From positions 62,001 through 126,000 of the forward strand of contig JAWKTX010000010.1 of the NCBI GenBank assembly GCA_041398825.1: a stretch of DNA of 64,000 bases, written 5' to 3'. Positions 16,681-25,414 of the stretch are shown in pieces; position 1 is the stretch's first letter, and each line of letters starts with the position of its first letter. The notes beneath the pieces are model-generated. The model saw only the letters and a program-made list of their open reading frames with translations, was not told where the DNA came from and searched no databases. This DNA is from Planctomycetaceae bacterium (GTDB taxonomy: Bacteria; Planctomycetota; Planctomycetia; Planctomycetales; Planctomycetaceae). The position numbers and the translations under genes are program-made.

Positions 16681-17688
16681 TCACACGGTCTGGTTTGGAA
16701 GACGCATACCAAGACGAAGGTCTATCTGGCCAAGCCGCTCTCGGACCTCATCAAGTGTCGTCTCACCAAAATTACGAACCTGCAACAGTTCGTCTTCGCT
16801 TTTTACCACCAGATCCCGGACCGTGTTAATACCCACAGACTCCAGGCAATTTGTCGCTCGCACAGACAGATTCAATTCTGCCAGGCTCTTACCCAGTTTC
16901 TCTTCCAGCTCCATATCAACTGGCGAGTAGCCAGTCGCTTCCGCCATACCGCGAAGACCACCCTCAGGAAGGGCTTCCGGACCCGGTTCACGGAATGTAA
17001 TGAAGCAATTCAGATGCTTTCGCAGAATCTTCGCCGCTTCAACCAAAGCAAGTTCCGGAGTAATGGTGCCGTTGGTCCAGATCTCCAGTGTCAGCTTATC
17101 GTAGTTCGTGCGCTGCCCAACTCGAGTATCCTCAATCAGATGACGAACTCGCACGACAGGCGAAAACGCAGCATCAAGCGGAATTACGCCAACCTCCGGC
17201 TCATGCTGATACTGCTCGGCGGCAGGCACATAGCCCCGCCCATTCTCAACAGTCATCTCAACATGAAAAGGCACATCATCTGTCATGGTCGCAATGACGA
17301 GATCCCGGTTGATAACCTCCACCTGATCATCGCAAATCACATCGGCGCCGGTCACAACGCCGCGTGTATTCTTCTCAATCCTCAAAGTCTTACTCGAAGC
17401 ACTATGGTTCTTTACAACCAGCGACTTCAGATTCAGACAGATATCGGTCACATCTTCCACAACACCCGGAATCGTCGTGAATTCATGCTGCACACCCTGA
17501 ACTCGGGCTCGCGTAATTGCAGCACCTTCCAGACTTGAAAGCAGGATACGGCGCAAACTGTTTCCAATAGTGCTACCGAACCCACGTTCAAACGGCTCGG
17601 CAACAAACTTACCGTAGCTGGGTGTACGAGATTCGCGATCTACATGAACTCGACTAGGAAGCTCTAAACCGCGCCAACGAATACGCAT
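16681..17688 (-). CDS. rpoA: RNA polymerase alpha subunit
   Basis: 335 residues, normal length. The N-terminal domain (about 1-235) contains the dimerisation segment FERGFGSTIGNSLRRILLSS; the C-terminal domain shows NLSVRATNCLESVGINTV and RNFGETTLDEVRERL, the helix-hairpin-helix region that contacts UP-element DNA and activators. Alpha dimerises to nucleate beta and beta-prime assembly. It lies 34 bases after rpsK and before rplQ, the usual alpha-operon order, but rpsD, normally just upstream, is missing. Confidence 0.98.
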   Translation of the reverse strand: MRIRWRGLELPSRVHVDRESRTPSYGKFVAEPFERGFGSTIGNSLRRILLSSLEGAAITRARVQGVQHEFTTIPGVVEDVTDICLNLKSLVVKNHSASSKTLRIEKNTRGVVTGADVICDDQVEVINRDLVIATMTDDVPFHVEMTVENGRGYVPAAEQYQHEPEVGVIPLDAAFSPVVRVRHLIEDTRVGQRTNYDKLTLEIWTNGTITPELALVEAAKILRKHLNCFITFREPGPEALPEGGLRGMAEATGYSPVDMELEEKLGKSLAELNLSVRATNCLESVGINTVRDLVVKSEDELLQVRNFGETTLDEVRERLGQIDLRLGMRLPNQTV

Positions 17689-17722
17689 TGCATAACCTCA
17701 ACAAAATCAAACCGACGAAACT

Positions 17723-18103
17723 CTAGACGCGACGCTTTTTAGGTGGCCGACATCCGTTATGCGGCAGTGGTGTGATGTCCTCAATCGAGCGAATGGCAAT
17801 TCCGGACGACTGCAAACCGGTGATTGCGCTTTCCCGACCTGAACCGGGCCCCTTCACCCGAACTTCGATCTCACGAACACCGACTTTGGCCGCTCGCTCA
17901 GCAACGGTCTCCGCAGCTCGCTGCGCCGCAAATGGCGTGCTTTTCCTGGAACCCTTGAACCCGACCGTGCCCGCCGTGGCCCAGCAAATCACATCACCGG
18001 TCGCGTCAGTCATCGTGACAATTGTGTTGTTAAAGGTAGCCTTGATGTAGGCAACACCCTTATTCACATTACGACGGATCTTCTTCTTCTTAACCTTTGC
18101 CAC
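17723..18103 (-). CDS. rpsK: 30S ribosomal protein S11
   Basis: 126 residues, start GTG at 18103 giving MAKVKKKKIRRNV. Platform protein of the small subunit that binds 16S rRNA near the E site. Family marks: AYIKATFNNTIVTMTDATG, the AAQRAAETVAERA helix and the C-terminal TPLPHNGCRPPKKRRV, which is near-universal. It follows rpsM by 50 bases. Confidence 0.97.
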   Translation of the reverse strand: MAKVKKKKIRRNVNKGVAYIKATFNNTIVTMTDATGDVICWATAGTVGFKGSRKSTPFAAQRAAETVAERAAKVGVREIEVRVKGPGSGRESAITGLQSSGIAIRSIEDITPLPHNGCRPPKKRRV

Positions 18104-18153
18104 GCGATTTCATCCAAAAGTACTATTCGATAAGCCTCAAACCAGACAGAAGA

Positions 18154-18540
18154 CTAGTGCTTCATGTCCTTCACACCCTTCTTGCCCGCAACAGTCTTTT
18201 TACGGCCTTTGCGTGTCCGGGCGTTTGTCTTTGTCCGCTGACCACGAACCGGCAGCCCTCGTCGGTGACGAATTCCGCGATAACACTGAATCTCGCGAAG
18301 GCGACCAATATCCTGCTGGACCTTACGTCGAAGAGGACCTTCAACTGTGTAATTCTTGTCCAGATGGTTTGTGATCCGACTGACGTCGTCCTCACTCAAC
18401 TCACTGGCCCGAGCGTGCGGATCCACGCCAAGCTCGTAGCAGATCTGGACAGCCAGTACCGGTCCAATGCCGTACAAGTACGTCAAAGAGATATAGGTTG
18501 GCTTGTTATTAGGTATGTCTACACCGAGAACACGAGGCAT
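18154..18540 (-). CDS. rpsM: 30S ribosomal protein S13
   Basis: 128 residues. Head protein that bridges to L5 in the large subunit and touches P-site tRNA. Seen: the start MPRVLGVDIPNNK, the helix-two-turn-helix YLYGIGPVLAVQICYELG, and RHRRGLPVRGQRTKTNARTR. ATG 18540 was chosen over GTG two codons earlier by fit to the family; GGAG lies 10 bases upstream. Confidence 0.97.
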   Translation of the reverse strand: MPRVLGVDIPNNKPTYISLTYLYGIGPVLAVQICYELGVDPHARASELSEDDVSRITNHLDKNYTVEGPLRRKVQQDIGRLREIQCYRGIRHRRGLPVRGQRTKTNARTRKGRKKTVAGKKGVKDMKH

Positions 18541-18577
18541 TTTCACTCAACTCCGCTTGAAAGCGTTCCGTTCGCAA

Positions 18578-18694
18578 CTAACCCTGTCGCTGCTTGTGAC
18601 GAGGATTGGACGAGCAGATCACGAAGATCTTTCCGCGTCGTCGCACGAGCTTACAATGCTCACAGATTCTCTTAACGCTTGAACGAACCTTCAT
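18578..18694 (-). CDS. rpmJ: 50S ribosomal protein L36, zinc-binding type
   Basis: 38 residues: starts MKVRSSVKRICEHC and ends SSNPRHKQRQG. The ribbon keeps Cys-x2-Cys (residues 11 and 14), a third Cys at about residue 27 and His at about 33, so it is the zinc form. It lies between secY and rpsM, where infA would normally precede it; infA is absent. Short but unmistakable. Confidence 0.96.
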   Translation of the reverse strand: MKVRSSVKRICEHCKLVRRRGKIFVICSSNPRHKQRQG

Positions 18695-18761
18695 CTCTTC
18701 ACCCAGCCAAAACAAAATGGTGACCAGAATCTGGCCACGAAAACCAACCAATGTCCCAAAA

Positions 18762-20105
18762 CTATGACTCGCTGTCCAGCAGCCCGGGATAGTTTCGCAT
18801 TACTAAGTGAGAATCGATCTTCTGCACCAGATCCAATGCGACCGAGACCATAATCAACAGTCCCGTACCACCGAAGAAACTCGCGGTCTGATAATCGCCA
18901 GTCAATGTCGTAGAAATAACAGTAGGAATTACTGCGATGACTGCCAAAAAAGCGGCTCCAACGTAAGTAATTCTGATCATTACCGATTCCAGATGGGCAG
19001 CCGTGCGACCACCGGGCCGATAGCCAGGAATAAAGCTTCCCGTATCCTTAAGATTCTCAGCCATTTCCTTCGGATTGAAGGTGATTGCTGTCCAGAAGTA
19101 GCAGAAAAAGTAAATCAGACAGATCGACATCAGGCTGTAAACAAAACCCTGTCCCGGAGAAAAAGCACCTGCAACGGTGGCAAGGAACGAGTTGTCCGGC
19201 ATCGCCTTGCTGAGCTGATTAAAAATAAAGTAAGGAATCAGCAGCAAGCTCGAAGCGAAAATGATTGGCATCACGCCAGCCTGATTAACCCTTAGGGGCA
19301 ACCATTGGCGATTCCCACCCATCACTCTGCGACCACGTACATGTTTTGCACTCTGAATTGGAATCTTTCGCTGGCCCTGAGTGATGGCAACAACGACTAC
19401 AATCACGGCCACGAAGAGCACCGCCAATAATAGAAGTCGCTCGACACCGAAACGGGTGCCAATCCCAACACCATTCTGCACGATACCGTTGACGTATGTG
19501 ACGACAATATCCGGCAGACGGGCCAAAATCCCGGCCATGATCAGCAGACTGATGCCATTGCCAACACCATAGGCGTCAATCTGTTCACCAATCCACATCA
19601 AAAACACTGTGCCGGCAATCATCACCAACGTGCCAACAATGTGCCACCAGAAGGTGTTGTAGTAGTCCAGAATCATTCCGCTTCCCCCCAGGTTTCTGAT
19701 GAGGAAGAAGCTCTGTAACGCGCACACAAACACTGTCGCGTATCTTGTATACTCGTTCAGACGCCGACGACCGGATTCTCCCTCTTTCTGGAGTGCTTCC
19801 AGAGGCGGATATACCGTACCGAGCAGCTGAAACACGATCGAAGCCGTAATATACGGCATGATCCCAAGTCCGAAGATCGATCCACTCTGCAGGTCGGTCG
19901 CCGAAAACAGCGATACCATCTGCAGCACATTCCCCAGCCCGGCTCCCTGAGTCGCCTTCTCCGCAATCTCACGAAAACCTTCGTGGTTGATAAACGGCAG
20001 CGTGATATGGAAGCCAAGACGGTAAACCGCCAGCAGAATGATCGTCAGGAAGATTTTTCGTCGCAGTTCCGGTATACGGAAAACTGTCGCGAGTCTTGAG
20101 AGCAT
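18762..20105 (-). CDS. secY: Preprotein translocase subunit SecY
   Basis: 447 residues with about ten membrane segments. Channel of the Sec translocon. Marks: IFLTIILLAVYRLGFHITLP in helix 1, the plug-region SLFSATDLQSGSIFGLGIMP, the QRKIPIQ loop preceding the conserved Arg-rich cytosolic segment, and LPLRVNQAGVMPIIFASSLL. ATG 20105 preferred because GGAG lies 7 bases upstream. It follows rplO by 45 bases; the adk, map and infA genes often behind secY are not here. Confidence 0.97.
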   Translation of the reverse strand: MLSRLATVFRIPELRRKIFLTIILLAVYRLGFHITLPFINHEGFREIAEKATQGAGLGNVLQMVSLFSATDLQSGSIFGLGIMPYITASIVFQLLGTVYPPLEALQKEGESGRRRLNEYTRYATVFVCALQSFFLIRNLGGSGMILDYYNTFWWHIVGTLVMIAGTVFLMWIGEQIDAYGVGNGISLLIMAGILARLPDIVVTYVNGIVQNGVGIGTRFGVERLLLLAVLFVAVIVVVVAITQGQRKIPIQSAKHVRGRRVMGGNRQWLPLRVNQAGVMPIIFASSLLLIPYFIFNQLSKAMPDNSFLATVAGAFSPGQGFVYSLMSICLIYFFCYFWTAITFNPKEMAENLKDTGSFIPGYRPGGRTAAHLESVMIRITYVGAAFLAVIAVIPTVISTTLTGDYQTASFFGGTGLLIMVSVALDLVQKIDSHLVMRNYPGLLDSES

Positions 20106-20150
20106 TCCGTCTCTCCGGAGAGCCATCAAATAGAGAAGGTCCAGCCTGAA

Positions 20151-20600
20151 TCAGACTCGAACGGAAAATGAACCACCAGAAGCGGCGATCTTCTGCTCAG
20201 CTGAAGCAGAAAAGCGATGCGCCTCAACCGTGAATTTCTTTGTCAGCTCGCCATCACCCAGAACCTTCAGCTCATCAAACTTCGACGGTATAACTCCGCG
20301 AGATACGAGCAGTTCCGGGGTGATTGCGGTGCCTTCGTCGAACAATGATTCCAACTGCCCCACATTCACGATCACAACTTCAGATGCGAAGGCGGCATTG
20401 TTGAAGCCACGTTTCGCCACGCGACGGAACAAAGGCATCTGACCGCCTTCAAATCCCGTACGGCGAGATGAACCGGCCCGACTGTAGAACCCTTTATGAC
20501 CGCGGCCAGAGGTTTTACCGTGCCCACTCCCTGAGCCTCGACCGATGCGTTTGCGTTTCTTGTACTTCTGAATACCAACATGAACGTCGTTAAGAATCAC
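20151..20600 (-). CDS. rplO: 50S ribosomal protein L15
   Basis: 149 residues from GTG 20600, overlapping the rpsE stop (GTGA). The glycine- and arginine-rich N-terminal extension KRIGRGSGSGHGKTSGRGHKG reaches into 23S rRNA, followed by RTGFEGGQMPLFRRVAKRGF. The direct overlap with rpsE leaves no room for rpmD (L30), which many bacteria place here. Confidence 0.97.
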   Translation of the reverse strand: MILNDVHVGIQKYKKRKRIGRGSGSGHGKTSGRGHKGFYSRAGSSRRTGFEGGQMPLFRRVAKRGFNNAAFASEVVIVNVGQLESLFDEGTAITPELLVSRGVIPSKFDELKVLGDGELTKKFTVEAHRFSASAEQKIAASGGSFSVRV

Positions 20601-21079
20601 AGTGACACCCCTCGCAATCGCTCAATTTGTTCACGTGTACGTAGTTGAGAAAGTGCGTCGAACGTAGCTTTCACAAGATTCAACGGATTTGTACTGCCGT
20701 AGGCCTTCGTCAGGATGTCACTAATCCCTGCAGACTCAACAACGGAGCGAACACAGTCACCAGCAATGATCCCGGTCCCCGGTTTTGCAGGAAGCAACAA
20801 GACACGCGATGCACGGAAGCGACCGATCACCTGATGAGGTATCGTGGTGCCAACAAGCGGTACACTCAGCTGGCTGCGGTTCGCCTGCTTCGTTGCCTTC
20901 TCTACAGCCAGAGGCACTTCGACAGCTTTGCCATAGCCGTAGCCAGCCTTGCCGTTTCCGTCGCCTGTCACCACAAGAGCAGCGAAGCTGAAGCGGCGGC
21001 CACCCTTCACCACGCACGCGCAGCGACGAATCGCTACCACTTTTTCGCCTGAATCATTCCGAACGTCGTTTGTTGACAC
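20597..21079 (-). CDS. rpsE: 30S ribosomal protein S5
   Basis: 160 residues, GTG start with GGAG 7 bases upstream. Involved in decoding accuracy at the mRNA entry. The double-stranded-RNA-binding-like region VVTGDGNGKAGYGYGKAVEV and the C-terminal GISDILTKAYGSTNPLNLVK are typical. Co-translated with rplO. Confidence 0.97.
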   Translation of the reverse strand: MSTNDVRNDSGEKVVAIRRCACVVKGGRRFSFAALVVTGDGNGKAGYGYGKAVEVPLAVEKATKQANRSQLSVPLVGTTIPHQVIGRFRASRVLLLPAKPGTGIIAGDCVRSVVESAGISDILTKAYGSTNPLNLVKATFDALSQLRTREQIERLRGVSL

Positions 21080-21131
21080 GCCTCAACTCCAATCGCGACA
21101 CAAGGTGCCCGCCTCGGCCCAAAAAGAAAAT

Positions 21132-21503
21132 CTAGAATTCCAAACCAGCCGCACGGGCAGCATCCGCAACCGCAGCAACTCGACCATGATATCGGAACGA
21201 CCCTCGATCGAAAACCACTTTGCTAATTCCGAGTTCGGTTGCTCGTTTGCCAATCAGCTCCCCAACTTTGCGAGCGAACTCGATATTGCCGGCACACTTT
21301 CCTGCACCAGCCACTTCCGCCTCTACCGTGCTTGCCGAAGCAAGTGTCTTCCCGGCAGCGTCATCAATAATCTGTGCGTACATGTGGCGATTGCTGCGAA
21401 ACACCGAAAGCCGCGGGCGCCCATGAGCATCACGAATCACCCGGTTTCGAACTCGAAACTGACGGCGCTTCGCCTGAACTGCAAGTCTCTTTTCAACCTT
21501 CAT
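21132..21503 (-). CDS. rplR: 50S ribosomal protein L18
   Basis: 123 residues from ATG 21503 (a GTG lies one codon earlier). Binds 5S rRNA with L5. Basic N-terminus followed by RPRLSVFRSNRHMYAQIIDD and the C-terminal FDRGSFRYHGRVAAVADAAR. Placed between rplF and rpsE as in the usual spc order. Confidence 0.96.
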   Translation of the reverse strand: MKVEKRLAVQAKRRQFRVRNRVIRDAHGRPRLSVFRSNRHMYAQIIDDAAGKTLASASTVEAEVAGAGKCAGNIEFARKVGELIGKRATELGISKVVFDRGSFRYHGRVAAVADAARAAGLEF

Positions 21504-21551
21504 CACATCACCCGAAACTTAATGCCGACCGGAAAATCCTGCAGACCAAAA

Positions 21552-22094
21552 CTATTTCGATCCAAACGCCTTGCCACTCTTTCGGCGAACGAACTCGCCA
21601 GCATACCGCACACCTTTCCCCTTGTAGGGCTCCGGTGGCCGAACGCCACGAATCTCCGCCGCAAACTGGCCGACAGCCTGCTTGTCTGCGCTACGCACTG
21701 TGATATGAGTTGCGTCAGGCACTTCGCAGACAACTCCCGAAGGAACCTCCAGGATAATCTTGTTTGCAAAACCAACCTGCAGCGTCAGCTTGTTTCCCGC
21801 CAGGCTGGCATTGTAGCCAACACCCACGATCTCAAGCTTCTTTTCAAAGGGTGTCACAACACCCGTCACCATATTCTGAATCAAACTGCGAGTCAGGCCA
21901 TGAAGTGCGCGACTCTCGCGCTTATCATCTGGTCGCACGACTGTCAGTACATCATTCTCGATGGTCACGGACATTTTGTCGTGAATCTGAAGAGTCAGCT
22001 CGCCAGCCTTCCCTTTAACAGAAAGGACGCGATCCGTAAGTTTAACGTCGACTCCGGCTGGAATAGCGACAGGCTTTTTACCAATTCGTGACAT
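21552..22094 (-). CDS. rplF: 50S ribosomal protein L6
   Basis: 180 residues; start MSRIGKKPVAIPAGVDV fixes ATG 22094 against an upstream in-frame codon. Two-domain protein near the sarcin-ricin loop. Second-domain mark: RSADKQAVGQFAAEIRGVRP followed by PYKGKGVRYAGE, the strongly conserved C-terminal signature. Confidence 0.97.
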   Translation of the reverse strand: MSRIGKKPVAIPAGVDVKLTDRVLSVKGKAGELTLQIHDKMSVTIENDVLTVVRPDDKRESRALHGLTRSLIQNMVTGVVTPFEKKLEIVGVGYNASLAGNKLTLQVGFANKIILEVPSGVVCEVPDATHITVRSADKQAVGQFAAEIRGVRPPEPYKGKGVRYAGEFVRRKSGKAFGSK

Positions 22095-22136
22095 CTCAAC
22101 ACACCGATCACAGAGGGCCAACCTGACCAAGACAGA

Positions 22137-22532
22137 CTACCAAATCTGGCAAAGTACCTCGCCACCAACACCATCTCGCCGTGCTTCACGGCTGCTCAAC
22201 ACACCCTTTGGTGTCGACAGCACACTCACACCAGTGCCCTGCCGGATCTCTTTCAACTCACCAACGCCCATATAGACGCGACAACCAGGTTTGCTCACCC
22301 GCTCAATGTGCTGGATGATCTGCTCACCACTGGGGCCGTACTTCAGGGTCACGCGGAGAACATTCACCGGCGATGACTCGACAACCTCGTGGTCCCAAAC
22401 GAACCCCTCTCGCTTCAGGGCTTCGACAATATTCTGCTTGATCCGGGAGTATGGCACGTCAACAAATGGGCGTTCAACACGCACAGCATTGCGAATACGC
22501 GTCAACAGATCTGCAATAGGGTCCGTCATCAT
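22137..22532 (-). CDS. rpsH: 30S ribosomal protein S8
   Basis: 131 residues; two ATG codons in tandem (22532, 22529) both fit MTDPIADLLTRIRNA. Central 16S rRNA binder and, in E. coli, translational repressor of the spc operon. C-terminal GTGVSVLSTPKGVLSSREAR is the RNA-binding signature; the ending lacks the common GGE-x-LC variation and reads GGEVLCQIW. Confidence 0.96.
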   Translation of the reverse strand: MMTDPIADLLTRIRNAVRVERPFVDVPYSRIKQNIVEALKREGFVWDHEVVESSPVNVLRVTLKYGPSGEQIIQHIERVSKPGCRVYMGVGELKEIRQGTGVSVLSTPKGVLSSREARRDGVGGEVLCQIW

Positions 22533-22569
22533 AATCAGCACCAACTCGCCAAAATGCGGCAACCAACAA

Positions 22570-22755
22570 CTACCAACTCGCCTTCCGTGCGCCCGGGATC
22601 AAACCGTCGAGGCACAGATTACGAAAACAAATACGGCAAAGCTTAAACTTGCGATACACAGCACGGGGACGCCCGCAAATAGCACATCGTCGTTCAATAC
22701 GGCTACTGAACTTTGGAGTTCGTTTCGCCTTTTCAATTTTTGACTTACTGGCCAT
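22570..22755 (-). CDS. rpsN: 30S ribosomal protein S14, zinc type
   Basis: 61 residues, the short zinc-binding form. Two Cys pairs, CAICG and CRICF, flank RPRAVYRKFKL. Head protein of the small subunit. The N-terminus SKSKIEKAKRTPKFSSR is a little longer than in the typical type Z protein. Lies between rplE and rpsH. Confidence 0.96.
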   Translation of the reverse strand: MASKSKIEKAKRTPKFSSRIERRCAICGRPRAVYRKFKLCRICFRNLCLDGLIPGARKASW

Positions 22756-22804
22756 CGGATCTCTTCTTGATCAATCAAGGACGGTATGTGGTGGTAGCAG
22801 CAGA

Positions 22805-23359
22805 CTACTGGTTCTTCTCATCGGTACGGAACGGCATCCCGAAGAGCTTCAGTAACGCACGCCCCTCGTCATTGGTCCTGGCAGTCGTGACAAAGGTGAT
22901 GTTCATACCCTGCGTATGAGTCACACTTTCCGGATCAACTTCCGGGAAGACCAACTGTTCGTTCAGACCGTAGTTATAATTACCCCGGCCGTCGAAACCA
23001 TTTGGATTGATCCCGCGGAAGTCGCGGACTCGCGGCAAGGCCAAGGTGATGAGGCGATCGAGGAATTCGTACATCCGCTTACCACGCAACGTAACCCGGC
23101 AACCGATCGGCTGACCCTCGCGAAGACGAAACCCCGCGACAGACTTTCTCGCACGGCAAATCTGCGGCTTTTGCCCGGCAAGAGCCGTCAGGTGCTCAGC
23201 AGCGCTATCCAGACGCTTTCTGTCCTGGACCGCCTCTCCGACACCCATGCTGACAACGATCTTCTGCAGCTTGGGAATGCAATGAACGTTCGAACGACCA
23301 AGCTGTTGCTTCAGCTCGGGAACGATTCGGTTATTGTAATCTTCCAGGAGGCGTGTCAT
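22805..23359 (-). CDS. rplE: 50S ribosomal protein L5
   Basis: 184 residues from ATG 23359; a GTG six codons earlier is less likely because MTRLLEDYNNR matches the family start. Binds 5S rRNA and contacts S13. Marks: KIVVSMGVGEAVQ, LTALAGQKPQICRARKSVAG, and RDFRGINPNGFDGRGNYN. Follows rplN after only 63 bases, a gap too short for rplX (L24), which usually lies between them. Confidence 0.97.
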   Translation of the reverse strand: MTRLLEDYNNRIVPELKQQLGRSNVHCIPKLQKIVVSMGVGEAVQDRKRLDSAAEHLTALAGQKPQICRARKSVAGFRLREGQPIGCRVTLRGKRMYEFLDRLITLALPRVRDFRGINPNGFDGRGNYNYGLNEQLVFPEVDPESVTHTQGMNITFVTTARTNDEGRALLKLFGMPFRTDEKNQ

Positions 23360-23422
23360 GTTACCGACTTTGTACACTAATCAGGACTGAATTCACCAGA
23401 GACACAGACATCAAGCGACGGG

Positions 23423-23791
23423 CTAAATCACTTCACTTGCAAGCGAAACAATCTTCATGAACTTCTTGTCCCGAAGCTCACGGGCAACGGCGCCGAAAAT
23501 GCGAGTGCCACGCGGATTACCATCGTTATCCACAATAACAACCGCGTTTCGGTCGAACTGGACATAGGAACCGTCAGGACGGCGACTCGCCTTTCGACAC
23601 CGCACAACCACGCCCTTGACAACCGAACCGGCCTTGATATTACTGCCAGGCAGGCTCTTCTGTACGGCGATCACGACGATATCACCAAGACTCGCGTAAC
23701 GACGACGCGTACCACCAAGCACCTTGATGCAACGGGCGATCTTTGCACCCGAATTATCTGCCACATCAAGCATTGTCTGCATCTGAATCAT
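23423..23791 (-). CDS. rplN: 50S ribosomal protein L14
   Basis: 122 residues, canonical length. Intersubunit bridge protein. Start MIQMQTMLDVADNSGAK and the basic GSVVKGVVVRCRKASRRPDG are diagnostic; C-terminal KFMKIVSLASEVI is typical. Confidence 0.98.
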   Translation of the reverse strand: MIQMQTMLDVADNSGAKIARCIKVLGGTRRRYASLGDIVVIAVQKSLPGSNIKAGSVVKGVVVRCRKASRRPDGSYVQFDRNAVVIVDNDGNPRGTRIFGAVARELRDKKFMKIVSLASEVI

Positions 23792-23835
23792 CGAATCACC
23801 GCACGCCGACTAATTGCAATGGGACCAACAAAATA

Positions 23836-24093
23836 CTAATGGGCAGAAACTTCTGCCTCATGCCGAACCACCCGGTTCAACTTCCAGCGCTTGCTGCTGG
23901 AAACTGGAGGACATTCCTCAATCTCCACCAGGTCGCCAACCCTGGCAACGTTACCCTCATCATGAACCTGGCAAACCGTCTTGCGACGAATGATCTTGCC
24001 GTATTTCGGGTGACGCATACGCCGTTCGATTTCAACTCGAAGGGTCTTATCGCGTTTGTCCGACTTGACTGTACCTACCAGAATCTTCCGCAT
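23836..24093 (-). CDS. rpsQ: 30S ribosomal protein S17
   Basis: 85 residues. OB-fold protein binding the 5' domain of 16S rRNA. MRKILVGTVKSDKRDKTLRV and the VHDEGNVARVGDLVEIEECP segment identify it. Lies 20 bases after rpmC. Confidence 0.96.
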   Translation of the reverse strand: MRKILVGTVKSDKRDKTLRVEIERRMRHPKYGKIIRRKTVCQVHDEGNVARVGDLVEIEECPPVSSSKRWKLNRVVRHEAEVSAH

Positions 24094-24113
24094 CTCAACC
24101 GACCTTCAAAGAT

Positions 24114-24314
24114 CTACGCGTTACCCAATTCCCGCTCACGCTGAATTGTCTTAATACGAGCGACAGTACGTCGCAATTTCTTGACGCTTGCAGGAATATC
24201 ATTCCGTTCCGAAGCCGCCTGGAACCGAAGCTTGAAAAGCTGCTGTTGAACCTCGCGCATTTCATGCGTTAACTGTTCTTCCGACAACTCACGGAGCTGA
24301 GACACCTTAGACAT
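24114..24314 (-). CDS. rpmC: 50S ribosomal protein L29
   Basis: 66 residues, all helical. LRELSEEQLTHEMREVQQQL followed by LFKLRFQAASERND and the RRTVARIKTIQRER end. Sits at the exit tunnel where trigger factor and SRP dock. Confidence 0.96.
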   Translation of the reverse strand: MSKVSQLRELSEEQLTHEMREVQQQLFKLRFQAASERNDIPASVKKLRRTVARIKTIQRERELGNA

Positions 24315-24334
24315 TTTCTCAACCTCAACCTTAC

Positions 24335-24754
24335 CTAAATCTCAGGCCGACGTCCGACAAGGCGAACTCGGACAGGCAACTTGTGAGCAACACGACGGAA
24401 GCAGGTCTTAGCTGCGTCCTGCGAAACACCAGTCAATTCAAACAATACCGTACCAGGTTTGACAACGGCAACCCAGCGATCCGGCTCACCCTTCCCCTTA
24501 CCCATTCGAGTTTCAAGAGGTCGCGCTGTTACAGACTTCTGTGGGAAGATACGGATGAAAACCCGACCCTGACCACGCACGTACTGTGTTGCGGCAATAC
24601 GGCAAGCCTCAATCGTCTGCCCAGTAATATGACCGGCATCCAGAGACTGCAACGCCCATTCGCCGAAAACAACCGTGTTACCACGGGTCGCCTTACCTCT
24701 TATACGCCCTCTTTGGCTTTTGCGATGCTTGACCCGCTTTGGCATTAGAGCCAT
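24335..24754 (-). CDS. rplP: 50S ribosomal protein L16
   Basis: 139 residues. Helps form the A-site and the elbow contact of tRNA. Marks: MPKRVKHRKSQRGRIRGKA, GRVFIRIFPQKSVTARPLE and TRMGKGKGEPDRWVAVVKPG. ATG 24754 has GAGGAG 7 bases upstream; the more canonical MPKRVK Met at 24745 lacks a well-placed site. With this start the gene overlaps the 3' end of rpsC by 62 bases in a different frame. Confidence 0.96.
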   Translation of the reverse strand: MALMPKRVKHRKSQRGRIRGKATRGNTVVFGEWALQSLDAGHITGQTIEACRIAATQYVRGQGRVFIRIFPQKSVTARPLETRMGKGKGEPDRWVAVVKPGTVLFELTGVSQDAAKTCFRRVAHKLPVRVRLVGRRPEI

Positions 24755-25394
24755 CTGCAGTCTCCTCGTCCGAATAGTCGCCTAAATCAATCCAAACTTT
24801 TACACCAATGATGCCGGTTGGCGTCAACGACTCAGCAAAGCCGTAGTCGATGTGCCGACGGAGCGTAGAGAGCGGAATCGACCCACGATTCGCTTTCTCC
24901 GTTCGGGACATCTCCGCACCCCCCAAACGGCCAGACATCTGAATCTTCACACCATGAACGCCGGAACTCATCACCTCATCCAGCGTCTTCTTGATCGCAC
25001 GACGGAAACTGCCGCGTTTCCGAAGCTGCTGAGCAATCTTCATCGCAACCAGCTTGGCATCGCGATTCGGATTCGTGATCTCAACAATCTTGACGTCCAT
25101 TCGACGACCGGTAAGGTCCTCAAGTTCCGCCTTCAGCTTATCAACTTCCTGCCCCTTGCGGCCGATGATCACCCCCGGACGACCGGAATGAAGATGGACC
25201 ACAACCTGATCGCGGGTACGCTCGATCTCAACCTTCGCGATCTCGGCAAACTCGTACTTGGTCGCCACAAACTTGCGGATCTTCTGATCCTCAGCAAGCA
25301 GGTCACCAAACTCTTTCTTTGGAGCATACCAGCGACTTCGCCAAGTCTCCATGACCCCAACGCGGAAACCGGTTGGCCTTACCTTTTGTCCCAT
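24693..25394 (-). CDS. rpsC: 30S ribosomal protein S3
   Basis: 233 residues from ATG 25394 (MGQKVRPTGFRVGV). A TTG at 25418 overlaps the rplV stop but precedes the conserved start. KH domain with VIIGRKGQEVDKLKAEL, then the C-terminal GRLGGAEMSRTEKANRGSI and TPTGIIGVKVWIDLGDY; helps helicase activity at the mRNA entry. A charged tail (DEETADGSNAKAGQASQKP) extends over the start of rplP. Confidence 0.97.
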   Translation of the reverse strand: MGQKVRPTGFRVGVMETWRSRWYAPKKEFGDLLAEDQKIRKFVATKYEFAEIAKVEIERTRDQVVVHLHSGRPGVIIGRKGQEVDKLKAELEDLTGRRMDVKIVEITNPNRDAKLVAMKIAQQLRKRGSFRRAIKKTLDEVMSSGVHGVKIQMSGRLGGAEMSRTEKANRGSIPLSTLRRHIDYGFAESLTPTGIIGVKVWIDLGDYSDEETADGSNAKAGQASQKPKRAYKR

Positions 25395-25414
25395 ATCCAA
25401 CAACCCTTCAGCAA

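Noticed and set aside
20949..22091. 380-codon plus-strand open frame opposite rpsE, rplR and rplF
   Set aside because: Runs across three unmistakable ribosomal protein genes; shadow.
23360..23422. Search for rplX between rplN and rplE
   Set aside because: The gap is only 63 bases and contains no L24-like sequence in any frame.
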